A stretch of 61,706 nucleotides of DNA. Source: an uncultured Acidimicrobiales bacterium. GTDB lineage: Bacteria > Actinomycetota > Acidimicrobiia > Acidimicrobiales > SZUA-35. Under the pieces are notes generated by a model. That model saw only the letters and a list, made by a program, of their open reading frames with translations. It made no database searches and was not told the origin of the DNA. Below, piece by piece: positions 16,432 through 24,983 of the stretch; positions within the stretch are counted from its first letter, which is position 1, and every line of letters begins with the position of its first letter. The position numbers and the translations under genes are program-made. Location of the stretch: NCBI GenBank assembly GCA_938029215.1, contig CALHFG010000006.1:1-61706 (forward strand), written 5' to 3'.

Positions 16432-17213
16432 CTCTTTCGAACGCGAGCTAGATAGGCGGCGCCGACCTCTCTGGATTCAGGGTCGTGAAGAGCGGCCACC
16501 AAACTGTCTGCATCGGCCAAGTTCCTCACGGTGCCCGACATCGTTTCTAGGACCGCGTTCACATGCCGTTTGGTCACCTCCAAGGTGAGCGATGACTTGG
16601 TGGCCAGCTCGGCAGCCAACGCTTCCGCTTCGTCCATGACCTCGTCGGCGGGAACCACGCGGTTGAGCAGTCCGAGGTTCTTGGCCTCAGCCGCAGAGAA
16701 GGGTCGGCATGTCAGCACCAATTCGCGGGTCATCGCCGGGCCGATTTCACGGACCAGGCGCGGAATTCCGCCCCAGGCCAGCGGGATACCGATGTCTACT
16801 TCGGGCACGCTGAAGTAGGTGTCGTCCGCGGCGATCCGAAGATCGCACGCCGCCGCCAGAACTAAACCACCACCGATGCAATGACCTCGAACGGCCGCAA
16901 TCGTGACTGCGCGCATGCGTTCGACCGCCTCGGCCATCTCTCGCCCGGTGTCGGCGGACTCTCGGGCCGAGAGTCCGTTGTTGCCGCTGTCGTTTCCAAA
17001 GCCCGACACATCGGCACCGGCGGAGAACGTGGTACCTGCGCCGGACACGATGACCACCTTGAGTCCCCGCTGCTCATCAAACCAGCGAGCCGCAGCCGCG
17101 ATCTCCATGAGCGTCTCGGTGCTCAACGGGTTCAGCTTCTTTGGTCGGTTCAACGTGAGTCGACCTACCGTTCCCTCGAACTCGGCAGTAATCGTTTCAA
17201 AGGGGCGTTCCAT
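16428..17213 (-). CDS. enoyl-CoA hydratase/isomerase family protein
   Basis: A 261-residue crotonase-fold protein with the oxyanion-hole motifs FSAGADVSGFG and AAVRGHCIGGGLVLAAACDLRIA. It continues with the usual PEVDIGIPLAWGGIPRL segment and a C-terminal trimerisation helix. It probably hydrates or isomerises an acyl-CoA in fatty-acid or related degradation; the exact substrate is not readable, and the catalytic Glu positions need alignment. ATG at 17213 has TAGGAT (complement of 17220-17225) 6 nt upstream. Confidence 0.85.
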   Translation of the reverse strand: MERPFETITAEFEGTVGRLTLNRPKKLNPLSTETLMEIAAAARWFDEQRGLKVVIVSGAGTTFSAGADVSGFGNDSGNNGLSARESADTGREMAEAVERMRAVTIAAVRGHCIGGGLVLAAACDLRIAADDTYFSVPEVDIGIPLAWGGIPRLVREIGPAMTRELVLTCRPFSAAEAKNLGLLNRVVPADEVMDEAEALAAELATKSSLTLEVTKRHVNAVLETMSGTVRNLADADSLVAALHDPESREVGAAYLARVRKS

Positions 17214-17287
17214 AGTCGGATCCTACGCGTCGGCCAGACACGCCCGCCAAACGTCGAGGAGCTCGTCGCACGGCGTCTAAGAAGTGG

Positions 17288-17325
17288 TTGCGTGTAAAGG
17301 AAACTTGTCTTAAGGTAAAGGAGAC
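17288..17325 (+). promoter_or_regulatory. promoter with paired 11-bp operator repeats
   Basis: GTAAAGGAAAC (17294-17304) and GTAAAGGAGAC (17315-17325) are 21 bp apart, two helical turns. A candidate -35 TTGCGT (17288-17293) and -10 TAAGGT (17311-17316) with 17-bp spacing lie around the first repeat. Likely autoregulation site for the XRE protein of the operon (inference). Confidence 0.5.
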
Positions 17326-17344
17326 ACGACAAAGTGGAGACGCC

Positions 17345-17749
17345 ATGTTAGGAACGCACGAAGCAACAACCGAGGCCGACCGAATCAACGGACGCCGGAT
17401 CATTGGCTGGAGCCTGGCATGGGCCGCAACCGTGCTGGTTGCCACCGCGGTGTTGGCCTCCGACACGATTTCGGGACCAGCGGCCTGGTTGGTGGCGGCG
17501 GTCTGCGCCGCGATTGGTGTTGGCGGACTTGGTGCCTACCGGCGCTATGTCGCCGAAGCCGATGAGCTCACCAGACAGATCCAGCTCGAGGGAATCGCAT
17601 TCGGATTCGGCCTCGGGGTGTTGGTCACCCTCTCCTGGAGCCTGTTCGAATTCGCCGGGGCACCGGTTCTGAATGCTTCGACGGCCGGCACCGTAATGAT
17701 CTTTGGGTATATCGGCGGAGTCCTCCTGGCGACCCATCGCTATCGATGA
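17345..17749 (+). CDS. small membrane protein paired with XRE regulator
   Basis: A 134-residue protein with four hydrophobic helices (about 19-37, 43-61, 78-98, 108-128) and an acidic loop YVAEADELTRQIQLEG between helices 2 and 3. ATG at 17345 follows GGAGACGCC, a reasonable ribosome-binding site. The gene overlaps the next by 4 bp. Small membrane protein plus YozG-type XRE regulator is a recurrent pair in bacteria; the role of the membrane partner is unknown. Confidence 0.75.
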   Translation: MLGTHEATTEADRINGRRIIGWSLAWAATVLVATAVLASDTISGPAAWLVAAVCAAIGVGGLGAYRRYVAEADELTRQIQLEGIAFGFGLGVLVTLSWSLFEFAGAPVLNASTAGTVMIFGYIGGVLLATHRYR

Positions 17750-17937
17750 AGAACCGACTTCGGGTGCTCCGAGCCGAGCATGACCTCACCCAGGCTCAGC
17801 TCGCATCTCAGCTCGAGGTGTCACGGCAGACCGTCAACGCCATCGAGGTGGGAAAGTACGACCCGAGCCTTCCGCTGGCGTTCAAAATTGCCGAGGTGTT
17901 CAGTCAGAAGATCGAAGACATCTTCGATCCCGCCTAG
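17746..17937 (+). CDS. XRE-family HTH regulator (YozG-like)
   Basis: A 63-residue protein that is essentially one Cro/C1-type helix-turn-helix (RLRVLRAEHDLTQAQLASQL then VSRQTVNAIEVGKYDPSL) with the C-terminal FSQKIEDIFDP signature of this small family. It overlaps the membrane-protein gene by 4 bp, so expression is coupled. It may bind the GTAAAGGARAC repeats upstream. Its TAG stop and the stop of convergent mnhG share one CTAG (17934-17937). Confidence 0.9.
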   Translation: MKNRLRVLRAEHDLTQAQLASQLEVSRQTVNAIEVGKYDPSLPLAFKIAEVFSQKIEDIFDPA

Positions 17938-18248
17938 GTCGTCTCGTCCGGCTGACGTCCTCGGGTTCGTGCGGCCGACTCGTTGGCAGCTCGGAACAGC
18001 AGATGCACGCCCAGCGGAAGCGTCAAGATCATTGCCCCCACCGACAACAACAGCAGCGCAATGCCGCTGGCATCCATGAAGAAGGCAGCTCCTACGGCCG
18101 TGACCACGAAGGCGACGGGGCTCGCCTTTCCGGCGGCATGGATTCGTGCGAACGAGCTCTGGAATCGTAGGAGCCCGACGCCAGCCAACACGGCCACCGC
18201 CGCACCAAGCAGCATGAAGACAGACCCGACGGTCTCGAGAACGGTCAT
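17934..18248 (-). CDS. mnhG: Na+/H+ antiporter subunit G
   Basis: A 104-residue membrane protein with three transmembrane helices and the MnhG/PhaG pattern (GLLRFQSSFARIHAAGKAS). It is the last subunit of the Mrp antiporter, a hetero-oligomeric complex that exchanges cytoplasmic Na+ for external H+. Its start overlaps mnhF by 4 bp. Confidence 0.95.
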   Translation of the reverse strand: MTVLETVGSVFMLLGAAVAVLAGVGLLRFQSSFARIHAAGKASPVAFVVTAVGAAFFMDASGIALLLLSVGAMILTLPLGVHLLFRAANESAARTRGRQPDETT

Positions 18249-18508
18249 TGCTCATCTCCACTGGTTTCTTGGTGGATGAATCGACTGGCGGCCGTAGTAG
18301 CGGTAAAGCCAATGATCGAGAGCACAACCAGCGCGATCAAGTTGGTCGTGTCGTCACGAACCGCGGCATCGATCGTGATGCATCCCATCAAGCTGATCAG
18401 CAACACGTCAAGCGCGACCACTCGGTCGGCCAGCGACGGACCGCGGAGAAGTCGCACCGCTGCGCACAGGCCCGCGAAGGCAAAGCCGAGGACTGCGAGA
18501 TCGGTCAT
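18245..18508 (-). CDS. mnhF: Na+/H+ antiporter subunit F
   Basis: An 87-residue protein with three transmembrane helices and the conserved LRGPSLADRVVALDVL motif of MnhF/MrpF, including the Asp conserved in the family. It overlaps mnhE and mnhG by 4 bp each. Structural subunit of the Mrp complex. Confidence 0.95.
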   Translation of the reverse strand: MTDLAVLGFAFAGLCAAVRLLRGPSLADRVVALDVLLISLMGCITIDAAVRDDTTNLIALVVLSIIGFTATTAASRFIHQETSGDEQ

Positions 18509-18999
18509 CGAGTCGCCCCTTCCTGTGGGAGCGCTTGGATAGCGAGCGCGCTCAATTGGTGCACGTGTTCGATGGTGGGCTCAAGGCGATCAGCGTGCAG
18601 CAAATGCAGGCGCAGAATGGCTTTGTCCCGATAGACGTCAACTACCGCCGTTCCAGGCGTCAAGGTGACCGCGATCGTCAGGAGCAACAGGTGATGTTCG
18701 GCCCCTGGCAGAAGCTGGATATCAACGAAGTGTTCGTCGGTGTAGTCGGTTGGGGTCAGAACTTCTCTCGCAACCGACACGGTGGACGCCACGAGGTCCT
18801 TGCCGATGAGAGCCAGAAGCTGCGCAAGAGCGGGCAGCGAGACGCTCCTGGTCTGACTCTTGGGACCGGCGGTGACCGAAACGATCACGCCAACAACCAG
18901 TCCACCGAGCACGTTGGCAGGGCTGGCTTCACCCCACAGGGCGCACCATGCACCGGTGATGAACAGCACCGAAACGACCAGGCCGATACGCGGTGTCAT
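18505..18999 (-). CDS. mnhE: Na+/H+ antiporter subunit E
   Basis: A 164-residue protein with two N-terminal hydrophobic segments and a conserved C-terminal cytoplasmic domain (LLTIAVTLTPGTAVVDVYRD, then LHLLHAD) typical of MnhE. It has a 4-bp overlap with mnhD and mnhF. Confidence 0.95.
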   Translation of the reverse strand: MTPRIGLVVSVLFITGAWCALWGEASPANVLGGLVVGVIVSVTAGPKSQTRSVSLPALAQLLALIGKDLVASTVSVAREVLTPTDYTDEHFVDIQLLPGAEHHLLLLTIAVTLTPGTAVVDVYRDKAILRLHLLHADRLEPTIEHVHQLSALAIQALPQEGATR

Positions 19000-20477
19000 G
19001 AACCCACGTCCTCGATGTAGCTGACGCCGTCTCGAAGTTCTATTGCTGCACGGCTGCTGAGGTCAGCCACCGTGCCCGCAAAGAGAGAGATAGCCACCGT
19101 CCCGGCGATCGCAAGACCCGTTGCGGTCAGCATGGTTGATCGGCTCGCCTTGCTCGGTTGGGTGCGAACAATTCCTTCGTTGGCCGGGCCCCAGAACACT
19201 CCCATCCAGATTTTCGACATCGAAAGAAGGGTGAGAGCCCCCGCGCCCAGAGCGACGATCACCAGGATTGTCGACGAGGCATCGATTCCGGCACTGATGA
19301 CTGCGAACTTCGCGATGAAGCCCGAGAACGGTGGGAGCCCAGCCAAGCTAAGCGCGGGAATGGCGAAGAATAGGGCGATGATTGGCCGCCGGCTCGCCAG
19401 GGCACCAGCTCGATCCAGTCGAGAGGTTCCTTGTTCATTTTCGATGAGCGCCCCAACGAGGAACAAGACGGTCTTGACTGGCATGTGATGGAGGAGGAAG
19501 AGAATCGCCCCCGTTGTGCCAGCCGTCGTGAACAGTCCTAGACCCATCAGCATGTAGCCGATCTGTGACACGACGTGGAACGAGAGGATCCGCTTCACAT
19601 CGTTCTGGGCCAGGGCTCCCAGGGCTCCCACGACCATCGTGACCGCAGCGATGGCCAGCATGATGGGGCCCAGCTCGTCCATCCCCGTGAGGGTGTGGAA
19701 TCGAATGATGGCGTAGATGCCGATTTTGGTTAGCAGGCCCGCGAACACGGCGGTGATCGTCGTTGGCGCGGTGGGGTAGGAGTCCGGAAGCCAGGAGAAC
19801 AACGGGAAGATTGCCGCCTTGGTCCCAAACACGACCAGGAACCACGCGCCCACACCGATTCGAACTCCGCTGGACAGTTCGGGGACTCGCTGCGCTAGCA
19901 GCGCAATATTGACCGTCCCGGTCGCGGCATAGATGTAGGCGACGCCAAAGAGAAACAGGGTCGATGCCAGCAGATTGATGACGACATAGGTCATCCCTGC
20001 GCGAATTTGATCGCGCTGACCCTGATGGGTCAGCAGGATGTAGCTCGAAACCAGAATCATCTCGAATGCGACGAACAATGTGAACAGGTCGCCGGTGAGG
20101 ATTGCCAACGACACCCCAGAGGTCAGAACCCCAAGCAGTGGGCCCGCCAGTTCGGGGTTTGCACCCCATGCCGAGCGCCGCTGGCCGATCGCGAAGATCT
20201 CAACCACCAGGATGATGACCAAAGCGATGGGTAGAACGAGTGCGGCGAATAGGTCCGCTACCAACACAATGCCCAGTTCGGGTGACCAGTCACCGACCCG
20301 AAGCACGACCGTGCCTTCCTCCTGCACTCGGATCAGTAGAAGTACCGCCGCGAGTGCAGCCGAGGCCAGCCCGGTAAGTGTGAGCGCGTCCCGTACGCCT
20401 TCTCGCGATCTCGCCAGAATCCCGAGACTCGAAGCCATCAGCGGCCCGAGGATGGTGATGACGATCAGCGTGGTCAT
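18996..20477 (-). CDS. mnhD: Na+/H+ antiporter subunit D
   Basis: A 493-residue, roughly 14-helix protein homologous to the antiporter-like NuoM/NuoN subunits of complex I. The conserved ion-channel Glu lies in FVAFEMILVSSY and Lys residues in VVFGTKAAIFPLFSWLPD and HHMPVKTVLF. With MnhA it forms the proton/sodium pathway. It overlaps mnhC and mnhE by 4 bp. Confidence 0.95.
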   Translation of the reverse strand: MTTLIVITILGPLMASSLGILARSREGVRDALTLTGLASAALAAVLLLIRVQEEGTVVLRVGDWSPELGIVLVADLFAALVLPIALVIILVVEIFAIGQRRSAWGANPELAGPLLGVLTSGVSLAILTGDLFTLFVAFEMILVSSYILLTHQGQRDQIRAGMTYVVINLLASTLFLFGVAYIYAATGTVNIALLAQRVPELSSGVRIGVGAWFLVVFGTKAAIFPLFSWLPDSYPTAPTTITAVFAGLLTKIGIYAIIRFHTLTGMDELGPIMLAIAAVTMVVGALGALAQNDVKRILSFHVVSQIGYMLMGLGLFTTAGTTGAILFLLHHMPVKTVLFLVGALIENEQGTSRLDRAGALASRRPIIALFFAIPALSLAGLPPFSGFIAKFAVISAGIDASSTILVIVALGAGALTLLSMSKIWMGVFWGPANEGIVRTQPSKASRSTMLTATGLAIAGTVAISLFAGTVADLSSRAAIELRDGVSYIEDVGS

Positions 20478-20848
20478 GGTGACTCCATGACCGGCTCGTC
20501 GATGTCTTGGGCTACGCGGCGGTCCTCGAGATCGTCCTCCACCAGGTCATCGCCTGTGTGGTCCTGCTGACGGCGAGCGAGTGCCAGGAGGAACAATGTG
20601 AGCCCGAACGAGATCACGATTGCGGTAAGGGCCAACGCCTGTGGCACAGGGTTCGATGCGTCGGCGGCGGTGGTGCGGTCGGCGATCGGGGCGTCGCCCG
20701 CGGGGCCGCCCGCGGTGAGAAGCGCGAGGACGGTTGCATGCCCAAGCAGCGAAAACCCAAGGATGATTCGTGACAGTGACCGGGCGGTGATCAGGTACAC
20801 ACCGACGGCGGTGAGACCGCCGATGGCCGCAAGCAGCGCGATGCTCAT
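20474..20848 (-). CDS. mnhC: Na+/H+ antiporter subunit C
   Basis: A 124-residue NuoK-like membrane protein of three helices, with GVYLITARSLSRIILGFSLL and DPVPQALALTAIVI-type family pattern (here NPVPQALALTAIVISF). The frame is open far upstream inside mnhB, but ATG at 20848 gives the family length and the 4-bp overlap shared by every junction of the operon. The acidic C-terminal tail is longer than I expect for the family. Confidence 0.93.
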   Translation of the reverse strand: MSIALLAAIGGLTAVGVYLITARSLSRIILGFSLLGHATVLALLTAGGPAGDAPIADRTTAADASNPVPQALALTAIVISFGLTLFLLALARRQQDHTGDDLVEDDLEDRRVAQDIDEPVMESP

Positions 20849-21288
20849 CGGTCGACTCCTTTGTGGTCGGACGAGGGCTCGCCCGCATAGTGCTCGGCAT
20901 GCAAGCCCTGCAAAACCAAGATGACCAACCCGACGACGATCGCAGTCACACCGATGTCGAACGGGAGGGCACTGCCCGTCTTCACCTTGCCGAGAATTGG
21001 CAATGTGGAGGAAACGATTTTCTGGTCTAGCACGGTGTCGCCCCACAGGACCGGGGCCACTGCCACGGCGAGAACGATCAACAGTCCACCGGCAACCAAT
21101 TCGCTTCCCCAAGCCGGACGGTCGACGCCGGTGATGACCCGTAGCGCTACCACAGACCCCAATACGAGGCCCGCGGCAAAACCCCCTCCGGGGTTGTTGT
21201 GCCCTGCGAAGAGGAGATAGATCGCAACGGCAATCGCCAGCGGGCTGGCGAGCCGGACCCCCTGCTGAACGATGGGCGACTGAGTCAT
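20845..21288 (-). CDS. mnhB: Na+/H+ antiporter subunit B
   Basis: A 147-residue membrane protein with four helices and the MnhB signature YLLFAGHNNPGGGFAAGLVLG. It overlaps mnhA and mnhC by 4 bp each. It is required for assembly and activity of Mrp complexes. Confidence 0.95.
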   Translation of the reverse strand: MTQSPIVQQGVRLASPLAIAVAIYLLFAGHNNPGGGFAAGLVLGSVVALRVITGVDRPAWGSELVAGGLLIVLAVAVAPVLWGDTVLDQKIVSSTLPILGKVKTGSALPFDIGVTAIVVGLVILVLQGLHAEHYAGEPSSDHKGVDR

Positions 21289-23552
21289 GAGGCCACCTCT
21301 TCTGAGTGACGGGCTCGGGCGAGCGCGGCCACACCAAAGGCAACAGTTGCGAGGACCACCACTTCACCCAAGGTGTCGAGTGCTCGCAGATCGGTGAGGA
21401 TCACGTTGACGATGTTGTTGCCGCCGCCAGTCTCGACCGATTGTTCGGCAATCGTCTGCAGGGGAGGAGAACCCACCGGCTGACGGCCGGCGGCGGCGAG
21501 AGCGAGTGCTACGCCTGTACCAGCAAGAAGCGAGATCACGATTCGGACGGTCTTCCATGCGGTTTGGACCGGTGGGAACTCGCGACCAAGATGTCCCAGC
21601 CCGATGACGAATCCCACAACGATGATGGTCTCAACCAACAACTGTGTGAGTGCCAGGTCGGGAGCGCCCTGAATGAAGAAAAGGGCGGACATGCCTGTGC
21701 CCACCGCTCCAAGCGCTAGAGCCGCGCCAAGCCGCGAGTTAACAAACGCTCCGGCCAAAGCGGATCCCAGAATCCCGGCAACTACCAGACCTTGGAGTGG
21801 GCTGTTCCAGAGGACGAGATGGGAGGTCCCGCCGTCGAAAACGAATGGGACAGTCGCCCCGACCGCAACCGAGATCATGGTGGCCAGGTAGACCGGCAGG
21901 GAGCCATGTTGAACTACAGCGGTCACTTCTCTCGACCCGATCAGGATGCCATCCAGTGTGCGATCGGCCAGGTTGGCTCCAATGGGGGCAGGAGCAGACG
22001 CCTTGCGACCGGTGAGGATCCAGCCGAGCACGCCACCGACCACCATGATTGCTATCGAGATCACAAACGCTGTCTTGAGCCCCGGCCACCGAATGAGTTC
22101 ATAGACCGACGAGTCGGGATTGAACACCGAGGCCGCCGGGGTGAGGATCTTGTTGATCGAGGGTGCCAGGACAAACCCAACCAGGCTCAACGCGGCCAAC
22201 GTCACTGCTGGGACGGTCATCAGCAGACGCCGGGGAGCAACCTTGGTGGCTGGCCCCGCCCCGAACACGGCAACGAGAAACCGGGTCGTGTACGCAACGG
22301 TCAGAACCGACCCACCGATGACGGTTGCACCCACAACTATCTGTTCGGCCCCGCTCAGCTTCAATACCGCCTCGATTGCGGCTTCTTTTGCCGCGAATCC
22401 GAGGAGGGGCGGCACCCCGGCCATGGAGAGTCCGGAAACCACCGCCACGCCGAACGCGACCGGCATGGATCGGGCGAGGCCGCCGAGCTCGGCGATTTGA
22501 CGGGTCCCGGTTCGTATGTCGATCTCGCCAACAATCATGAAGAGAGCTGCTTTGAAGATCGCGTGCGCGAAGACGATCGACGTAGCTGCGAAGACCGCCT
22601 TGCCGCTGCCCACGCTGAGCAGAGTGATCATGAGGCCGAGCTGCGACACCGTGCCCCAAGCCAGAATGAGCTTTGCGTCCGTGTGACGTAGAGCTCCGAT
22701 GGCACCCCAGAACACCGATGCAGTTCCGAAGGCGATTCCGAGCCAACCCCACGGCAACCCGTTTGACTCCGATCCCGTAAAGAGTCGGCCGACGAGTGCT
22801 ATGAGCAGTACACCAGCTTTGACCATGGTGGCGGAGTGAAGGTATGCACTCACGGGAGTCGGTGCGGCCATGGCGCCGGGAAGCCACACATGGAATGGAA
22901 CCTGAGCCGACTTCGTTGCCGCTCCGACCATGACGAGGATCGCAGCCAGCGCAGCGGTTGAGCCAGCCACCGGCTCCATCTGGCTGATCGTGGTCGTTCC
23001 GGCTTCGCTTGCGAGAAGCAGCAAACCAGCCAGGAGTACCAAGCCGCCAGCGCCGGTGATCATGAGTGCTCGTCGGGCGGATGCCAACACGGCCGCGTCG
23101 GTGTTCTTGTAGCCCACGAGCAGGAACGATGTGACCGAGGTGAACTCCCAGAAAATGAACAGCGTCCACACTGAATCGGCCCACACGAGACCCAACATCG
23201 ATGCGGAAAACGCGAGCAACGTAGCGGGGAAATTGGTGGCGCCCTTCGCCGTTGGAGCGAAGTAGCCAGCGGCATAGACGAATACCAGCGCACCGATACC
23301 CGAAACAAGAAGCGTCATCATGAGAGCCACCGGCCCAGAGGTGAATCGAAACGTGATGTCGAACCGATCGACCCATGTGACAACGGTGGAATCAGACGAG
23401 TCCGTGCCGCGCACCATCAACGTGGCGGCCCACGCTGCGGCTGCCGCAGGCGCAATTCCGGCGGCCGCGAGCGCAAGACGCATCGACCGACGACCCGCCC
23501 ATGCGGCGGCGATGATTCCGCCCACATGCAGGGCCAACAGGAACAGATGCAT
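21285..23552 (-). CDS. mnhA: Na+/H+ antiporter subunit A
   Basis: A 755-residue protein, the largest Mrp subunit, with an N-terminal NuoL-like antiporter module of about 14 helices. The channel Glu is in FIFWEFTSVTSFLLVG, and ATKSAQVPFHVWLPGAMAAPTPVSA is split here by key Lys/His residues. DUF4040-like and MbhE-like segments follow (about 600-745, DLALTQLLVETIIVVGFV). The gene is full-length and first of the seven-gene operon. ATG at 23552 has TATACT (complement of 23560-23565) 7 nt upstream and no ribosome-binding site, so the operon message is probably leaderless. Confidence 0.95.
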   Translation of the reverse strand: MHLFLLALHVGGIIAAAWAGRRSMRLALAAAGIAPAAAAAWAATLMVRGTDSSDSTVVTWVDRFDITFRFTSGPVALMMTLLVSGIGALVFVYAAGYFAPTAKGATNFPATLLAFSASMLGLVWADSVWTLFIFWEFTSVTSFLLVGYKNTDAAVLASARRALMITGAGGLVLLAGLLLLASEAGTTTISQMEPVAGSTAALAAILVMVGAATKSAQVPFHVWLPGAMAAPTPVSAYLHSATMVKAGVLLIALVGRLFTGSESNGLPWGWLGIAFGTASVFWGAIGALRHTDAKLILAWGTVSQLGLMITLLSVGSGKAVFAATSIVFAHAIFKAALFMIVGEIDIRTGTRQIAELGGLARSMPVAFGVAVVSGLSMAGVPPLLGFAAKEAAIEAVLKLSGAEQIVVGATVIGGSVLTVAYTTRFLVAVFGAGPATKVAPRRLLMTVPAVTLAALSLVGFVLAPSINKILTPAASVFNPDSSVYELIRWPGLKTAFVISIAIMVVGGVLGWILTGRKASAPAPIGANLADRTLDGILIGSREVTAVVQHGSLPVYLATMISVAVGATVPFVFDGGTSHLVLWNSPLQGLVVAGILGSALAGAFVNSRLGAALALGAVGTGMSALFFIQGAPDLALTQLLVETIIVVGFVIGLGHLGREFPPVQTAWKTVRIVISLLAGTGVALALAAAGRQPVGSPPLQTIAEQSVETGGGNNIVNVILTDLRALDTLGEVVVLATVAFGVAALARARHSEEVAS

Positions 23553-23628
23553 AGGCGTTAGTATACATGGCTATTCAAATAACGCTATTTAGATTGACAC
23601 ATTTCAAAGTAGATATTATGTTGCCGGT
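23553..23628. promoter_or_regulatory. AT-rich divergent promoter region of mnhA and small membrane gene
   Basis: Leftward -10 TATACT (complement of 23560-23565) serves mnhA. Rightward TTGACA (23594-23599) and TATTAT (23614-23619) or TATGTT (23617-23622, spacing 17) serve the gene at 23629. A 6-bp inverted repeat GCGTTA (23555-23560)/TAACGC and a repeated GCTATT lie between and may bind a regulator. The segment is much more AT-rich than its surroundings. Confidence 0.6.
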
Positions 23629-23886
23629 ATGAAGAACGATGAAGCCAGCTCTTCACGACCATGGATTCAGGCTTTGGCCGGGGTGGTTGCGATCGCGACG
23701 CTGATCGCTGTCGCCGTGATCTTCAGCGGCCAGATGCTGGGTGACTTGGTCTTGTTCCTTCTCATCGGAGTCGTCAAACCTGCGGCACTTGTGATCGTGG
23801 GGATCACCCTCTACCGCTATCACAAACGTCGCAGTCGGTTCGTCCAACTCAGCCCGCCGTTTACTGCGCTCGATTACAGGAGCTAG
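23629..23886 (+). CDS. small membrane protein
   Basis: An 85-residue protein not recognised as a family, with two transmembrane helices (about 14-36 and 40-62) and a basic segment YRYHKRRSRF. It is divergent from the Mrp operon and followed 2 bp later by another small membrane protein gene, so the two are likely co-expressed. A link to ion homeostasis is suggested by position only. ATG at 23629 lies 9 nt after TATTAT. Confidence 0.6.
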   Translation: MKNDEASSSRPWIQALAGVVAIATLIAVAVIFSGQMLGDLVLFLLIGVVKPAALVIVGITLYRYHKRRSRFVQLSPPFTALDYRS

Positions 23887-23888
23887 TC

Positions 23889-24119
23889 ATGTTCGCTACC
23901 TCGTTTGTCTTTCTTTGGCTTGGGTTGGGTTGTTTCAGCGCAGCCACCCTTCCAGTACCCACCGAATCGCGGTGGGCATGGCTGCCGATCGCGGCGTTCT
24001 TTGGTCCCATGTGGTTTTTCGTGGCCACTGAGATGCGCACGCCAACCGCTACCCCACCGAGCATCCGAGATGCCGATCATCGCATGCAGTGCGCCTGCGG
24101 TGCCGAGGCCCGGTCGTAA
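23889..24119 (+). CDS. small membrane protein with C-terminal Cys pair
   Basis: A 76-residue protein with two hydrophobic helices (about 2-20 and 28-46) and a cytoplasmic tail ending CACGAEA. ATG at 23889 follows AGGAGCTAGTC, a visible ribosome-binding site overlapping the previous stop. Not recognised; probably acts with the neighbouring membrane protein. Confidence 0.55.
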   Translation: MFATSFVFLWLGLGCFSAATLPVPTESRWAWLPIAAFFGPMWFFVATEMRTPTATPPSIRDADHRMQCACGAEARS

Positions 24120-24172
24120 ACCTGAACCACTCTCGGGCGCTGCCGTGATTCACCGAACTAACGGAGGCGAGA

Positions 24173-24508
24173 ATGACCTATACCGAACACCGACAACCTG
24201 AAACCTATAATCCGGGTGTGGTTTCGGAACAAATGAGCACCAGTCGATGGACGTTTCTAACAAACCATGCTCACGTCTTGATTGCCATTAGTCGCGACCC
24301 CGACGTGCGGCAGCGCGATATCGCCGAGTCGGTGGGCATCACGATCGGCGCTGTGCAGCGGATCGTTCACGAACTTGAAGAAGGTGACTACATCGAATCA
24401 GAGCGTGTCGGCCGACGTAACCGGTATCGGCTGATCCAGGGAAAGCCACTGCGGCACCCGCTCGAGGCCGGTCACACCGTCGACGATCTCATCACGACGC
24501 TCGACTAG
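24173..24508 (+). CDS. winged-helix transcriptional regulator
   Basis: A 111-residue single-domain winged helix (about 25-90). The HTH is RQRDIAESVGITIGAVQRIV and the wing DYIESERVGRRNRYRL, similar to MarR/IclR-type DNA-binding domains. It lacks an effector domain. GGAGGCGAGA before ATG 24173 is a good ribosome-binding site. It may control the two membrane genes before it or the divergent Mrp operon (inference from position). Confidence 0.8.
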   Translation: MTYTEHRQPETYNPGVVSEQMSTSRWTFLTNHAHVLIAISRDPDVRQRDIAESVGITIGAVQRIVHELEEGDYIESERVGRRNRYRLIQGKPLRHPLEAGHTVDDLITTLD

Positions 24509-24509
24509 A

Positions 24510-24965
24510 TCACGCAGGCTGCACGCCGGCGGCCGCGTTGGCCAGGTTCTGTAGTGCCCCGGCAATGATGCCGAGCTGTGGGGTATCGGCGGGAATCCCG
24601 TGGCGTTCGGCTAGGTAGGCCGGGTCGTTGTGGAAGATTTTCAGAGCGCCGTCGATCTCGGCCATAAGTATCTTCTGAGGCAGATCGATGGCGACGGTTC
24701 GCGAGAGTTGCATCAGCGGAGTCCCAAGCGCTGGATTGCCAAAGATCACTTCGACGGTCGGCCCTAGATCGAGGCCTGCGTTGGCTGCAGCAGCCGCGTG
24801 TTCGATGCGCGCAACGAGTTTCAACTTCTCGTTGCCTTCGATGGCGGCGACCAGTCTGTCGGCGGCCTCGGCTGCGGTGCCGGTGGCTTCGGTTTCGATG
24901 AGTCCGGGGGAGTTTTGCACAGAGGGGTTAACGCCGCGATCGTGCAATTCCTTCCCGCCAGCCAT
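24510..24965 (-). CDS. DUF302-domain protein
   Basis: A 151-residue protein with the DUF302 pattern (EAADRLVAAIEGNEKLKLVARIEHAAAAANAGLDL, given here in parts: RLVAAIEGNEKLK, RIEHAAAA, EVIFGNPALGTPLM). The family is small, binds no known cofactor by sequence, and its biochemical role is unknown. The frame continues upstream antisense to the dehalogenase gene, but ATG at 24965 gives normal length. The divergent dehalogenase starts 19 bp away, so the promoters must overlap. Confidence 0.8.
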   Translation of the reverse strand: MAGGKELHDRGVNPSVQNSPGLIETEATGTAAEAADRLVAAIEGNEKLKLVARIEHAAAAANAGLDLGPTVEVIFGNPALGTPLMQLSRTVAIDLPQKILMAEIDGALKIFHNDPAYLAERHGIPADTPQLGIIAGALQNLANAAAGVQPA

Positions 24966-24983
24966 GTCGGGCAGAATTGCTAC

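Noticed and set aside
21792-22691. 299-residue plus-strand frame
   Set aside because: Antisense to mnhA, very high Gly/Arg/Asp content, no family pattern.
22099-23376. 425-residue minus-strand frame inside mnhA
   Set aside because: Same strand but wrong frame of mnhA; Arg/His-rich without membrane helices.
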